NCBI GenBank assembly: GCA_049840935.1
Contig: JASGJA010000001.1
Coordinates: 62,001-126,000, forward strand
DNA from: Mesorhizobium_G sp049840935
GTDB lineage: Bacteria > Pseudomonadota > Alphaproteobacteria > Rhizobiales > Rhizobiaceae
Reading direction: 5' to 3'
Length of the DNA stretch: 64,000 nt
Positions 36,789 to 46,445 of this stretch are shown here, in pieces. The notes beneath the pieces are model-generated. The model was given only the letters and a program-made list of their open reading frames with translations. It was not told where the DNA came from and did no database searches. A program made the translations under genes and the position numbers. How positions within the stretch are numbered: position 1 is the stretch's first letter; each line of letters starts with the position of its first letter.

Positions 36789-37805
36789 ATGGCAGAGCCG
36801 GAAGAAAAACTCATATGCCGCAATGTCTGGAAAATCTTCGGGTCGGGCGCACGCGAATTTCTGACGGCTTCGGGGGGCAGTCCCGAGCTTGATGTGCTTG
36901 GGAAGTCAGGTCTCGTCGGTGCGGTTCGGGGTGTAAACCTTGGGGTCCGTACCGGCGAGATTTTTGTTATTATGGGCCTGTCAGGGTCTGGCAAGTCCAC
37001 CCTTGTGCGGTGCTTATCGCGCCTGATCGAGCCAACCTCCGGCGAGATCATCTTCAATGGCGAAAATTTGCTGGCGGCAAGCGATGCGCGGATGATCGAA
37101 ATCCGTCGCCACCAGATGGGCATGGTGTTTCAGAATTTCGCTTTGCTGCCGCATCTGACGGTGCTCGCAAACGTCGCATTCCCGTTGGAGGTGCAGGGCG
37201 TTGATCGCGCCGCGCGCGAAGCCCGCGCGCAAAAAATGATCGAACTGGTTGGTTTGGCGGGGCGCGAGCGCTTTTTTCCGCGCGAACTCTCTGGTGGACA
37301 GCAGCAACGGGTCGGCATCGCGCGTTCACTAGCGGTCGAGCCGGAGCTTTGGTTTCTGGACGAGCCCTTTTCCGCGCTCGACCCACTGATCCGCCGCGAG
37401 ATGCAAGACGAGTTCATTCGCCTGCAATCCGTTCTTAAAAAAACGATCGTTTTCATTACGCACGATTTCGACGAGGCAATCCGACTGGCGGATCGCATTG
37501 CGATTATGAAAGACGGGGCAATCGTTCAGGCTGGTACGCCGGAAGAATTGGTCATGCAGCCCGCCGATTCCTACGTTGCGGCTTTCACGCGCAATGTGGC
37601 GAAGGCGAAAGTGCTGCGCGCGGGATCACTGATGAAGCCGGCGATTGCGGCATCCGGTCCGGCTGTATCGCTACGCGCGACCATCGCCGACGCCGCAACA
37701 CAATTCGCGAAAGGCAACGACGTTCTTGCTGTGCAGGACGAGGGCGGCAAGATCGTTGGCGCGTTGCATCGTGCCGACGTCATCGACGTTCTGATGCGGG
37801 GCTGA
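36789..37805 (+). CDS. glycine-betaine/proline-type ABC ATP-binding protein (ProV-like, with CBS region)
   Basis: 338 residues. Walker A GLSGSGKSTLVRCL, signature LSGGQQQRVGIARSLA, Walker B WFLDEPFSALDP and switch FITHDFDEAI. An insertion before the ATPase core (GSGAREFLTASGG, residues about 17-45) is typical of ProV-like proteins. The C-terminal ~80 residues contain one CBS-like unit (VSLRATIADAATQFAKGNDVLAVQDEGGKIVGALHRADVIDVL), which in OpuA senses ionic strength. The permease starts two bases after its stop. Confidence 0.9.
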   Translation: MAEPEEKLICRNVWKIFGSGAREFLTASGGSPELDVLGKSGLVGAVRGVNLGVRTGEIFVIMGLSGSGKSTLVRCLSRLIEPTSGEIIFNGENLLAASDARMIEIRRHQMGMVFQNFALLPHLTVLANVAFPLEVQGVDRAAREARAQKMIELVGLAGRERFFPRELSGGQQQRVGIARSLAVEPELWFLDEPFSALDPLIRREMQDEFIRLQSVLKKTIVFITHDFDEAIRLADRIAIMKDGAIVQAGTPEELVMQPADSYVAAFTRNVAKAKVLRAGSLMKPAIAASGPAVSLRATIADAATQFAKGNDVLAVQDEGGKIVGALHRADVIDVLMRG

Positions 37806-37806
37806 A

Positions 37807-39801
37807 ATGTCAGTTGCGCCTCGCCTCATGAAACCTCGCGCTTCGATTATCGGGTGGGCGCTGGCACTGATTGCATTTGTGCTGCTCTGGAAGTTCGGCG
37901 AGCCTTTCGTAAAATGGGCGTTCGACTACCCCAAAGCGTGGACCATTCCCGCCGCGAAATGGATCAGCGACGCCCTGAAATGGTTGCTTAATGAGGCGAC
38001 GTTCGGCCTGTTCACCTTCACACAGTTGACGCGGTTCATTGCGGCGGTTGTGGATGTGCCATACCGCGCCGCGCTAAGCCTTCTCTCCACTGGGTTGTTA
38101 TCGGGCAGGGGTTCATCGGCAATTCAGCTCCTGCCTCCGCTTTCATGGATCGCGGTCATCGCAATCGTCGGTATGATCGGGCATTACGCTGGCGGCTGGC
38201 GGCTGGCTCTGTTTTCAGCAGGATGTTTTCTGTTCCTCGCAATATTCGGGCAATGGAACAGCGCAATGGTCACGCTTGCGTCAATTCTCGTTGCAGCACC
38301 TATTGGGGTAGTGGGCGGGCTATTGCTCGGCTTGGCGGCTTATCGCTGGCGACGCTTTGAAAAAGCGCTCATGCCTGTACTGGACCTGATGCAGACGATT
38401 CCGGTTTTCGCCTATCTGGTGCCGATCCTGTTCCTGTTCGGTTTCGGACCGACAGCAGCCATCGTCGCCACCGTAATATACGCCATGCCGCCGATGACGC
38501 GCATCGCCGTTCTGGCGTTGCGCGGTGTGCCATCCGAAGTTCGGGAGCTTGGCCAGATGATCGGCTGTACGCGCCGGCAAATGACGTGGCGCGTCATGGT
38601 GCCGTCCGCGCGCGATAGTCTGATGGTCGGCGTCAATCAGGTCATCATGCTCTCGCTGAACATGGTCATCATCGCGTCTATGATCGGCGCGGGCGGACTG
38701 GGCTTCGATGTGCTTGCAGCGCTTCGCCGTTTGGATATTGGCGCAGGGTTGGTGGCCGGACTGGCGATTGTTGCTCTGGCCGTTGCGCTGGATCGGCTGA
38801 GTCAAGCGATGGCGCTTAAGATGGGCCACTTCCATACGGACGTTGGCGAAAAGCGCTTTGTCGCTCGCTATCCGTATCTCGTCGCGGCACTTGCCATCGT
38901 CGTTGCCACTGCAATTTTGGGGCTCGCCGTCCCCGCCGTTCAGACCTATCCGCAAGCTCTGACTATCGCCAGCGGCACCGCTATCGGCCGCGCGGTCGAA
39001 TGGATCAATGTGAACTATTTCGACACGCTCGAAGCAATCAAGAATGCGATGCTGTTAAATGTGCTGGTGCCGTTCAAACGCTTTTTGGTCGGATTGCCAT
39101 GGCTCGGCGTTATCGGCTTGCTTGGATATGCAGGTTGGCGTCTCGGCGGTTTGCGGTTGGCTCTGCTTGTCGCAGTTCTTGCCCTTCTCATCGCTGCCAC
39201 GGGCCAGTGGGAAAAGGCAATGATTACCGTCTATCTGTGCGGTGTCTCGGTGGTTATTGCCGCGCTGATCGGCATCCCCATTGGTATCGTTGCCGCTGAG
39301 CGCAAACAGCTTTGGCGCGTAGTGCAGGCCATCATCGATACGCTGCAGACCCTGCCTTCCTTTGTCTATCTAATGCCCGCCGTGATGCTGTTCAGGGTGG
39401 GTGATTTCACTGCCATGCTTGCGGTCGTCGCTTACGCCATTGCGCCGGCAATCCGCTACACCGCGCTTGGATTGCAAAAGGTCGAGCCACGCCTCATCGA
39501 AGCGGGTCGTGCGATGGGCTGCACGAAGTGGCAACTGCTGACCAAAATCAAGCTGAAGCTGGCGCTGCCAGACATCATGCTTGGCATAAACCAGACCATC
39601 ATGTTCGCGCTGTCCATGCTCGTCATCACCGCGCTTGTCGGCACGCGTGACCTCGGACAGGAAGTCTATATCGCGCTGACCAAGGCGGACACAGGACGCG
39701 GCCTCGTCGCGGGCCTCGCGGTCGCCTTCATCGCCATTATAGCCGACCGGCTCATCGCAGCCGGTGCGGCGCGCACAAAAATCAGGCTCGGCCTGCAATG
39801 A
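37807..39801 (+). CDS. fused double permease of the betaine-type ABC importer (ProW-ProW)
   Basis: 664 residues, about twice a normal ProW. Two complete BPD_transp_1 units are joined: the first with VRELGQMIGCTRRQMTWRVMVPSARDSLMVGVNQVIMLSLNMVII, the second with IEAGRAMGCTKWQLLTKIKLKLALPDIMLGINQTIMFALSMLVI. The parallel EAA-like loops and NQ(V/T)IM segments show internal duplication. A single chain would then supply both halves of the membrane channel instead of a homodimer. Two bases downstream of the ATPase. Confidence 0.9.
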   Translation: MSVAPRLMKPRASIIGWALALIAFVLLWKFGEPFVKWAFDYPKAWTIPAAKWISDALKWLLNEATFGLFTFTQLTRFIAAVVDVPYRAALSLLSTGLLSGRGSSAIQLLPPLSWIAVIAIVGMIGHYAGGWRLALFSAGCFLFLAIFGQWNSAMVTLASILVAAPIGVVGGLLLGLAAYRWRRFEKALMPVLDLMQTIPVFAYLVPILFLFGFGPTAAIVATVIYAMPPMTRIAVLALRGVPSEVRELGQMIGCTRRQMTWRVMVPSARDSLMVGVNQVIMLSLNMVIIASMIGAGGLGFDVLAALRRLDIGAGLVAGLAIVALAVALDRLSQAMALKMGHFHTDVGEKRFVARYPYLVAALAIVVATAILGLAVPAVQTYPQALTIASGTAIGRAVEWINVNYFDTLEAIKNAMLLNVLVPFKRFLVGLPWLGVIGLLGYAGWRLGGLRLALLVAVLALLIAATGQWEKAMITVYLCGVSVVIAALIGIPIGIVAAERKQLWRVVQAIIDTLQTLPSFVYLMPAVMLFRVGDFTAMLAVVAYAIAPAIRYTALGLQKVEPRLIEAGRAMGCTKWQLLTKIKLKLALPDIMLGINQTIMFALSMLVITALVGTRDLGQEVYIALTKADTGRGLVAGLAVAFIAIIADRLIAAGAARTKIRLGLQ

Positions 39802-39835
39802 CAAAAACACTTCTTCTCACCGGGGAGACGTCCCA

Positions 39836-42289
39836 ATGAATTTGCCATCCCACGCGCGTGTCGTCGTTATCGGCGGCGGCATAATCGGTTGTTCAACCGC
39901 CTATCATCTGGCGCGCGACCATAAGGCCGAAGTCGTGTTGCTTGAACAGGGCAAGCTGACCTCCGGTTCCACATGGCACGCTGCCGGTCTTGTCGGGCAA
40001 TTGCGCTCGTCTGCTTCGATCACGCGTGTGCTGAAATATTCCGTCGATCTTTACAAGCGGCTGGATGAGGAAACCGGACTGGCGACTGGCTGGAAAATGA
40101 CCGGCTGCCTGCGCCTTGCAACGAATGAAGATCGCTGGACCGAATTCAAGCGGCTTGCGACCACCGCAAAAAGCTTCGGAATGGACATGCATCTCATTTC
40201 GGCAGACGAGGTCAAGAAAATGTGGCCTCTGATGGAAACGTCCGACCTTGTTGGTGCTTCGTGGTTGCCGACCGACGGACAGGCCAGTCCGTCCGACATC
40301 ACGCAATCGCTTGCCAAAGGCGCTCGTATGCACGGTGCGAAGATTTTCGAAGACGTGCGTGTCACTGGCTTCGAAATGGATGGAAAACGCATCACCAAGG
40401 TGAAAACCGCACAGGGGGACATTTCCTGTGAGGTGGTTGTGAACTGTGCCGGTCAATGGGCGCGGCAGGTTGGAGCTATGGCGGGCATCAATGTGCCTCT
40501 GCAACCGGTCAAGCATCAGTATATCATCACTGAAAAGATCGATGGCTTGTCGACCGATGCCCCGACAATACGCGATCCTGACCGTCGCACTTACTTCAAG
40601 GAAGAGGTTGGTGGTCTGGTGATGGGTGGCTATGAGCCCAACCCGCAACCATGGGAAACCGGACTTAACAGCGGCGACGTGCCGAACGATTGGGAGTTCC
40701 GGTTATTCGATGATGATTACGACCATTTCGAGCAGCACATGACGCAGGCCATTGCCCGTGTTCCGGCGCTCGAACACGTCGGCGTCAAGCAGATGATCAA
40801 CGGGCCGGAGAGCTTCACTCCGGACGGCAATTTCATTCTGGGCAGCGCGCCGGAATGCACCAACATGTTCGTCGGAGCGGGGTTCAATGCTTTCGGCATC
40901 GCGTCGGGCGGTGGTGCGGGCTGGGTGCTGGCCCAATGGGCCATCGACGGCGAAGCACCGCTCGATCTATGGGTAGTGGATATCCGCCGCTTCTCCGGCC
41001 TTTATCGCGACCGTCAATGGGTAAATGACCGCACGCTTGAAGCCTATGGCAAGCACTACACGGTTGCATTCCCACATGAGGAATATCTGTCCGGTCGTCC
41101 AGCCATTGTGTCTCCGCTTTATGAAAGGCTGAAGGCGCATCGTGCGGTATTCGGCTCGAAGCTTGGTTGGGAGCGTCCAAACTGGTTTGCTCGTAATGGA
41201 GATGCGGCGGAAGATATTTATTCGATGGGTCGTCAAAACTGGTTCGAGGCAGTGGGCGGCGAACATCGCCATGTCCGCGAAGCGGTCGGCCTTTTCGACC
41301 AATCCTCCTTCGCGAAATACGAACTGAAGGGCGCAGATGCGCAGAAGGCACTGGACTGGATATGCGCCAATGACGTTTCCAAGCCCGCTGGCCGATTGAC
41401 ATATACGCAGCTGCTCAACACGCGTGGCGGCATTGAGGCCGACCTGACCGTAGCGCGCCTTGCCGATGATCATTTCTACATTGTGACCGGAACTGGATTC
41501 CGCACACATGACCTCGCCTGGATCGCCGACCACATCGAACCGCAACTGGACGCGAAGCTGACGGACGTTACCGAGCAGTTTGGCACTCTTTCATTGATGG
41601 GTCCGAGGGCGCGCGATGTTCTCTCCGCCGTCACGGATGCGGATGTATCGAATGCGGCGTTCCCGTTCGGGCATGTGCGCGAGATAGAAATAGCGGGCGC
41701 AACAGTGCGTGCACTACGCGTCACCTACGTTGGGGAGCTAGGCTGGGAACTGCATATCCCAATCGAAGCTACGGGTGCGGTTTTCGATGCGCTCATTAAG
41801 GCAGGTGAGCAGTTTGGTATCCAGCTTACAGGTTATCGCGCTCTCGAATCTCTTCGGCTCGAAAAGGGCTATCGTGCGTGGAGTTCCGACATCACAGCCA
41901 ATGACAATCCGTTTGAGGCGGGTTTGGGTTGGGCGGTCAAACTGCGCAAGAATGTCGATTTTCTCGGACGCCGAGCACTCGAAGGTTCGGTGAGCAAATT
42001 GCTGCCCAAACGACTCGTGGCCTTTACGGTCGATGATACCGATGCGGTGTTGCTTGGACGCGAGACAATCCTGCGCGATGGCCAGCCGGTTGGCTACCTG
42101 ACAAGCGGCGGTTATGGCTACACGATCGGCAAGAGTATCGGTCTCGGCTATGTGCGCAACGGCGAGGGCGTAACTGACGATTGGCTATCCGACGGCAAAT
42201 ATGAGTTGGTTGTCGCAATGCGCAACGTGCCAGCTAAAATCCATCTGGAGCCGCTTTACGATCCCACAGCATCAAGGGTGAAATCGTGA
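39836..42289 (+). CDS. dimethylglycine/sarcosine dehydrogenase-like FAD protein with GcvT domain (first copy)
   Basis: 817 residues. N-terminal DAO domain with dinucleotide motif VVVIGGGIIGCSTAYHLA, His48 in STWHAAG (the position that carries covalent FAD in mammalian dimethylglycine and sarcosine dehydrogenases), an FAO_M linker, and C-terminal GcvT folate-binding domains (YVGELGWELHIP, GYRALESLRLEKGYRAWSSDI). Such enzymes remove N-methyl groups and pass the one-carbon unit to tetrahydrofolate. Start at MNLPSHAR follows GGGGAGA. The next copy overlaps it by four bases. Confidence 0.9.
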   Translation: MNLPSHARVVVIGGGIIGCSTAYHLARDHKAEVVLLEQGKLTSGSTWHAAGLVGQLRSSASITRVLKYSVDLYKRLDEETGLATGWKMTGCLRLATNEDRWTEFKRLATTAKSFGMDMHLISADEVKKMWPLMETSDLVGASWLPTDGQASPSDITQSLAKGARMHGAKIFEDVRVTGFEMDGKRITKVKTAQGDISCEVVVNCAGQWARQVGAMAGINVPLQPVKHQYIITEKIDGLSTDAPTIRDPDRRTYFKEEVGGLVMGGYEPNPQPWETGLNSGDVPNDWEFRLFDDDYDHFEQHMTQAIARVPALEHVGVKQMINGPESFTPDGNFILGSAPECTNMFVGAGFNAFGIASGGGAGWVLAQWAIDGEAPLDLWVVDIRRFSGLYRDRQWVNDRTLEAYGKHYTVAFPHEEYLSGRPAIVSPLYERLKAHRAVFGSKLGWERPNWFARNGDAAEDIYSMGRQNWFEAVGGEHRHVREAVGLFDQSSFAKYELKGADAQKALDWICANDVSKPAGRLTYTQLLNTRGGIEADLTVARLADDHFYIVTGTGFRTHDLAWIADHIEPQLDAKLTDVTEQFGTLSLMGPRARDVLSAVTDADVSNAAFPFGHVREIEIAGATVRALRVTYVGELGWELHIPIEATGAVFDALIKAGEQFGIQLTGYRALESLRLEKGYRAWSSDITANDNPFEAGLGWAVKLRKNVDFLGRRALEGSVSKLLPKRLVAFTVDDTDAVLLGRETILRDGQPVGYLTSGGYGYTIGKSIGLGYVRNGEGVTDDWLSDGKYELVVAMRNVPAKIHLEPLYDPTASRVKS

Positions 42290-44703
42290 CTTTCAGCGCA
42301 GACCGACACGTTCATATTCTCATCATCGGTGGTGGTGCGATTGGCACGTCGCTCGCATACCATCTTGCTCGCGACGGCGCGAAGGATGTGTTGCTTGTCG
42401 AGAAATCGCAGTTGACGCATGGCTGCACGTGGCACGCAGCAGGGCTTGTCGGCCAGCTTCGCTCCAAGCGAAACCTCACACGCCTTATGCAAAACTCGGT
42501 GGCAGTGTTTGATCGGCTTGAAGAAGAAACAGGGCAGGCGATTTCCTGGAAGAAAGTGGGCTCGCTTCGCCTTGCTGGAAGCCGCGACCGCTGGAGCGAA
42601 ATTCGCCGCTCAATGGGGCAAGCCAAAAGCTTTGGCGTGGAATGCCACGCGCTTTCTGCCAGCGAGGCAAAAGGGCTTTTCCCGTTCATCATCGAAGACG
42701 GCATCGAGGGCGCGGCGTTCATTCCAGGCGATGGTTACATTGACCCCTATTCCCTGACGATGGCTTACGCCAAGGGCGCGCGCCAATATGGTGCGAAGAT
42801 AGAGGAAGGCGTCTGCGTTGAGGAGATTGTCGTTAGGGATCGGAGGGCGCTCGGCGTCGTTACCAATACCGGCAATATAAGCTGTGAAATTCTGGTGAAC
42901 TGTGCCGGTCTTTGGGCGAAGCGCGTAGGCGAAATGGCGGGCGTGTCGCTCGCCGCAGGCATTGTCGAGCACCAATATTTCCTCACTGAGAAAAAGCTGA
43001 AGCTTGATCCAAACCTGACCACGCTGCGCGACCCGGACAACAATTTTTATCTAAAGCCGGATACGGGCAGTTTTGCCATCGGTGGTTGGGAAGATGGCAG
43101 CAAAGGCTGCTGGCGCGGCAAACCGCCACTCGACTTCGGTCGCGAATTGTTCGAACCGAATATGGACCGGTTGGAACTTTTCGCGCTACCCGCCGCCGAA
43201 CGCCTCCCCGTATTCAACGAAATCGGCATCCAGACCGTCATTAACGGGCCGATTCCCGTTTCTTACGATGGCGAACCGATCATCGGGCTGGTTCCCGAAC
43301 TGGACAATTACTACACAGGCTGTGGCTTCACAGCAGGCATCGCCGCATCCGGCGGGGCAGGACTGGCGCTTTCCAACATGATCCTGCATGGCGATGCAGG
43401 CATGGACCTCTGGGCGTTTGACACACGCCGCTTTGGGCCGTTGCATGCGCAGGGGCGCTATCTCGAACAACGCGCAATCGAGGCATACGGGTCTTACTAT
43501 AAGATCCATTGGCCTGCCGAAGAGGCGCATGCCGGTCGCGGTTTGCGGCGCTCGCCGCTGCACGAACAGCTTCGCAGGAATGGCGCGGTGTTTGGTTCCA
43601 AATTCGGATGGGAAAGGCCGAACTGGTTCTCCTTGCCCGGAAGCGAGGCTGTGGAACTTGGTAGCTTCGAAGCTAAGCCAGGCTGGTTCGACGCGGTTGG
43701 CGGGGAAGTTAAAGCAATCCGCGAGCGCGCCGCACTCATCGACCAAACCTCATTCTCTAAATTCAAGATTTCCGGCAAGGGTGCGCTCGCGGCTATGCAG
43801 CGCGTCGCGGCAAATGACCTTGGAGGCGAGGCGGGCCGCGCGATCTATACGCAGCTTTGCAATGACAATGGCGGCATCGAAGCGGACGTTACGATTTTGC
43901 ATCTCGCTGACGATTTGCTTTGGCTCATAACCGGATCGGGGTTCGGTATCCGCGACCGCAACTGGGTCGAGCGGCAATTACCAGAATCGGTTAAGGTCAG
44001 GGACATCACAAACCAATATGCCGTCATCAATATTTGCGGACCGAAGTCGCGCGAGATTTTGCAGTCGGTGAGCGACGACGACCTTTCGAATAGAGAGTTT
44101 CCGTTTCTCACTGCGCGAAAAATCGAGGTTGGCAACGCGACCGCCCTCGCGGTGCGTGTAGGCTATGTCGGGGAACTGGGGTGGGAGCTCTACATTGCGC
44201 AGGAGTTTGCGCCGCATGTCTATGATACATTGAAGGAAGCAGGCGAGCCGTTCGGCATTGCCGACGCTGGCTATCGTGCCATCGAAGCCTGTCGACTCGA
44301 AAAGGGTTATCTTTATTGGTCTGGCGACATCACGCCGGATTACAATCCGTACGAAGCTGGCCTTGGCTTTGCCGTTGCGCTCGACAAGGGCGACTTCCGT
44401 GGGCGTGAGGCGCTGCGTACAATCAAGAAGGATGGTGTGACTCGCAAGCTTTGCTCGTTCACTATTGATGGTTTTGCACCTTTGCATGGCGGCGAAGCCA
44501 TTCTTTCCGGCGGTGAAGTAGTCGGCTCGACGGCTTCCACGGGTTACGGATACACGCTCGGCAAGACGATTGCGTTTGGCTATCTGCCAGCGTCACTTGC
44601 AAATGAAACATCCTTTGAGATCGAAGCGTTTGGCAAAGCCTATCCTGCAAAACGCGGGCCGCGCGTACTTTATGATCCCAAAATGGAAAGGCTCAAGGCA
44701 TGA
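42286..44703 (+). CDS. dimethylglycine/sarcosine dehydrogenase-like FAD protein with GcvT domain (second copy)
   Basis: 805 residues, same architecture as the preceding gene: FAD motif ILIIGGGAIGTSLAYHLA, His50 in CTWHAAG, folate-domain YVGELGWELYIA and GYRAIEACRLEKGYLYWSGDI. GTG start within the previous stop (GTGA). The two are clear paralogs but diverged through most of their length, so they likely act on successive or different N-methyl substrates (for instance dimethylglycine then sarcosine) rather than being redundant. Confidence 0.9.
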   Translation: MTFSADRHVHILIIGGGAIGTSLAYHLARDGAKDVLLVEKSQLTHGCTWHAAGLVGQLRSKRNLTRLMQNSVAVFDRLEEETGQAISWKKVGSLRLAGSRDRWSEIRRSMGQAKSFGVECHALSASEAKGLFPFIIEDGIEGAAFIPGDGYIDPYSLTMAYAKGARQYGAKIEEGVCVEEIVVRDRRALGVVTNTGNISCEILVNCAGLWAKRVGEMAGVSLAAGIVEHQYFLTEKKLKLDPNLTTLRDPDNNFYLKPDTGSFAIGGWEDGSKGCWRGKPPLDFGRELFEPNMDRLELFALPAAERLPVFNEIGIQTVINGPIPVSYDGEPIIGLVPELDNYYTGCGFTAGIAASGGAGLALSNMILHGDAGMDLWAFDTRRFGPLHAQGRYLEQRAIEAYGSYYKIHWPAEEAHAGRGLRRSPLHEQLRRNGAVFGSKFGWERPNWFSLPGSEAVELGSFEAKPGWFDAVGGEVKAIRERAALIDQTSFSKFKISGKGALAAMQRVAANDLGGEAGRAIYTQLCNDNGGIEADVTILHLADDLLWLITGSGFGIRDRNWVERQLPESVKVRDITNQYAVINICGPKSREILQSVSDDDLSNREFPFLTARKIEVGNATALAVRVGYVGELGWELYIAQEFAPHVYDTLKEAGEPFGIADAGYRAIEACRLEKGYLYWSGDITPDYNPYEAGLGFAVALDKGDFRGREALRTIKKDGVTRKLCSFTIDGFAPLHGGEAILSGGEVVGSTASTGYGYTLGKTIAFGYLPASLANETSFEIEAFGKAYPAKRGPRVLYDPKMERLKA

Positions 44704-45605
44704 GCGACGACCTTGCGCTTGCTCGTGAAGCGATCCGTTCCATTCCAATGCTGGCTGGCGCAGGCGAACCGCAACGTCTCGGCGGGCTGACCAATCTCGT
44801 TTTCCGGGTTGGCGATTATTGCCTTCGCATTCCGGGCAAGGGCACCGAGGAATACATTGACCGTGCGAATGAGGGCGTTGCTGCCCGCGAAGCAGCAAAA
44901 GCTGGCGTTTCGCCCGCGCTCGAATATTTCGATGAAAGATCCGGCGTCATGGTCACGCGCTTCATCGATGGCGCAATCACGATGACACCGGCAAGCTTCA
45001 GGTTGGTCGAGGGGGCGCCGGCGCGCGCGGCTCATGCATTCAGAAAACTGCACACTTCCGGGGCGGTTTTCCCGTTCCGTTTTGAATTGTTCGCCATGAT
45101 CGACGACTATCTGAAAATCCTTTCCACTAAGGATGTAGCCCTTCCGAGCGGCTATCATGATGTCGTGCGCGAAGCCGAGCATATCCGATCGGCGCTCAAC
45201 GCACATCCTGCCAGGATCGTCGCCTGTCATTGTGATCCTCTATGCGAAAACTTCATAGACACTGGCAAGCGCATGTGGATCGTCGATTGGGAATATTCGG
45301 GCATGAACGACGCCATGTGGGATCTGGGCGACCTGTCGGTCGAAGGCAGTTTCGACCAGACACAAGACGAGGAAATGCTGCGCGCCTATTTTGAGCGCGA
45401 GCCCCGACCGGCAGAACGCGGACGCGTGGTGATCTACAAGGCAATGTGCGACTTGCTTTGGACCCTCTGGGGGTTGATCCAGTTGGCCAACAACAACCCG
45501 GCCGACGATTTCCGGGCCTATGCAGACGGGCGCTTTGCCCGCTGCAAGCGTCTTATGGAGACGGTCGATTTCGGTAGTCATCTCAATGCGGTTGAAAAAG
45601 GCTAA
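44700..45605 (+). CDS. choline/ethanolamine kinase-like phosphotransferase
   Basis: 301 residues, APH/choline-kinase fold. N-lobe LGGLTNLVFRVGDYCLRIPGKGTEEYIDR; catalytic Brenner motif ACHCDPLCENF, with His-Cys-Asp in place of His-Gly/Asn-Asp; metal-binding Asp in WIVDWEYSG. LicA-type choline kinases have the same N-lobe TN(x)xF(K/R)V pattern. Four-base overlap with the dehydrogenase gene ties it to the quaternary-amine operon, which makes choline or a similar alcohol a likely substrate; the sequence does not prove it. Confidence 0.84.
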   Translation: MSDDLALAREAIRSIPMLAGAGEPQRLGGLTNLVFRVGDYCLRIPGKGTEEYIDRANEGVAAREAAKAGVSPALEYFDERSGVMVTRFIDGAITMTPASFRLVEGAPARAAHAFRKLHTSGAVFPFRFELFAMIDDYLKILSTKDVALPSGYHDVVREAEHIRSALNAHPARIVACHCDPLCENFIDTGKRMWIVDWEYSGMNDAMWDLGDLSVEGSFDQTQDEEMLRAYFEREPRPAERGRVVIYKAMCDLLWTLWGLIQLANNNPADDFRAYADGRFARCKRLMETVDFGSHLNAVEKG

Positions 45606-45657
45606 CACCCATCGAAGCGTGTGCTAACTTTCCGCAAGACGATGCGGAGCTCTTGAT

Positions 45658-46095
45658 ATGCTGAAATTGATCGTTCTTGTCGCGATTGTTTCAATGGCGG
45701 TGCACTCTCCCTCCAGCCCAACACAACCGGAGCTCGCCTTGACCAATGTGAACGACTTCGAGTCTCCGGTCGGCAATTGGCTGCTTCAATCAATCAACGG
45801 CAACATTGTACTAGCGCACGTCAAATCCACCATGAATTTGTCCCAAGACGGTAGTTTATCGGGCTCGGGTGGATGCAATCGCATGACTGGAAAGGCAGCG
45901 CTGAATGGATCGAACATCAAGTTCGGAAATATAGCATCAACGCGAATGGCCTGTTTGCAAGGCGAAATGGATCAGGAACACAAATTCTTCACCGCAATGG
46001 ACACTGTTCGCGAGTGGCGCCTGGACGAAAGAGGTGCAAAGCTGATTTTGTTGAACGAGAAAGCCGAACCGGTTCTTGCATTTTTGCGACAATAG
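45658..46095 (+). CDS. META/HslJ-domain secreted protein
   Basis: 145 residues. A short N-terminal hydrophobic segment (MLKLIVLVAIVSMAVHS) acts as signal or anchor. The META domain shows VGNWLLQSINGN, the signature SGSGGCNRMTGKAALNGSNIKFG, and TRMACLQGEMDQEHKFFTAM. HslJ relatives are heat-inducible and linked to novobiocin resistance in E. coli; the biochemical role is unknown. It begins 52 bases after the kinase gene and ends 17 bases before the convergent ArsR gene. Confidence 0.85.
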   Translation: MLKLIVLVAIVSMAVHSPSSPTQPELALTNVNDFESPVGNWLLQSINGNIVLAHVKSTMNLSQDGSLSGSGGCNRMTGKAALNGSNIKFGNIASTRMACLQGEMDQEHKFFTAMDTVREWRLDERGAKLILLNEKAEPVLAFLRQ

Positions 46096-46112
46096 CAAAC
46101 CCCAGCACCGTA

Positions 46113-46445
46113 TCATTTTTTTGCGTATATAGCGTCTAACGCCTCGATCAGCAGCGCAGCCTTCTCATCCGTCAAGCGATAGAAAATCTGTTTCGATTCT
46201 CGCCTCGTTTCGACTATGCCAGCCAGCCGAAGCACGCCCAATTGCTGGGATAAGGAAGGTTGATGCACGCCGAGTTTTTCCTCGAGTTCACCAACCGAAT
46301 GCTCCTTCTGATACAGCGTCACCGCCAGCATCAAGCGCGCGGGGTGTCCGAATGCTTTCATTAAATGAGCAATCTCAAGCGATCGCTTCTGGAAGCGCTT
46401 TGCATTAATCGGGGATGGATCGATGGTGTTTAATTTGGTCCGCAC
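46113..46445 (-). CDS. ArsR-family winged-helix regulator without cysteines
   Basis: 110 residues. LMKAFGHPARLMLAVTLYQKEHSVGELEEKLGVHQPSLSQQLGVLRLAGIVETRRESKQIFYRL is the ArsR/SmtB winged helix and resembles BigR/SqrR/YgaV. Those sense persulfides through two Cys residues; this protein contains no Cys at all, so it cannot use that chemistry. No obvious metal-binding cluster either. A 442-base gap lies upstream with no clear target gene. Confidence 0.85.
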   Translation of the reverse strand: MRTKLNTIDPSPINAKRFQKRSLEIAHLMKAFGHPARLMLAVTLYQKEHSVGELEEKLGVHQPSLSQQLGVLRLAGIVETRRESKQIFYRLTDEKAALLIEALDAIYAKK

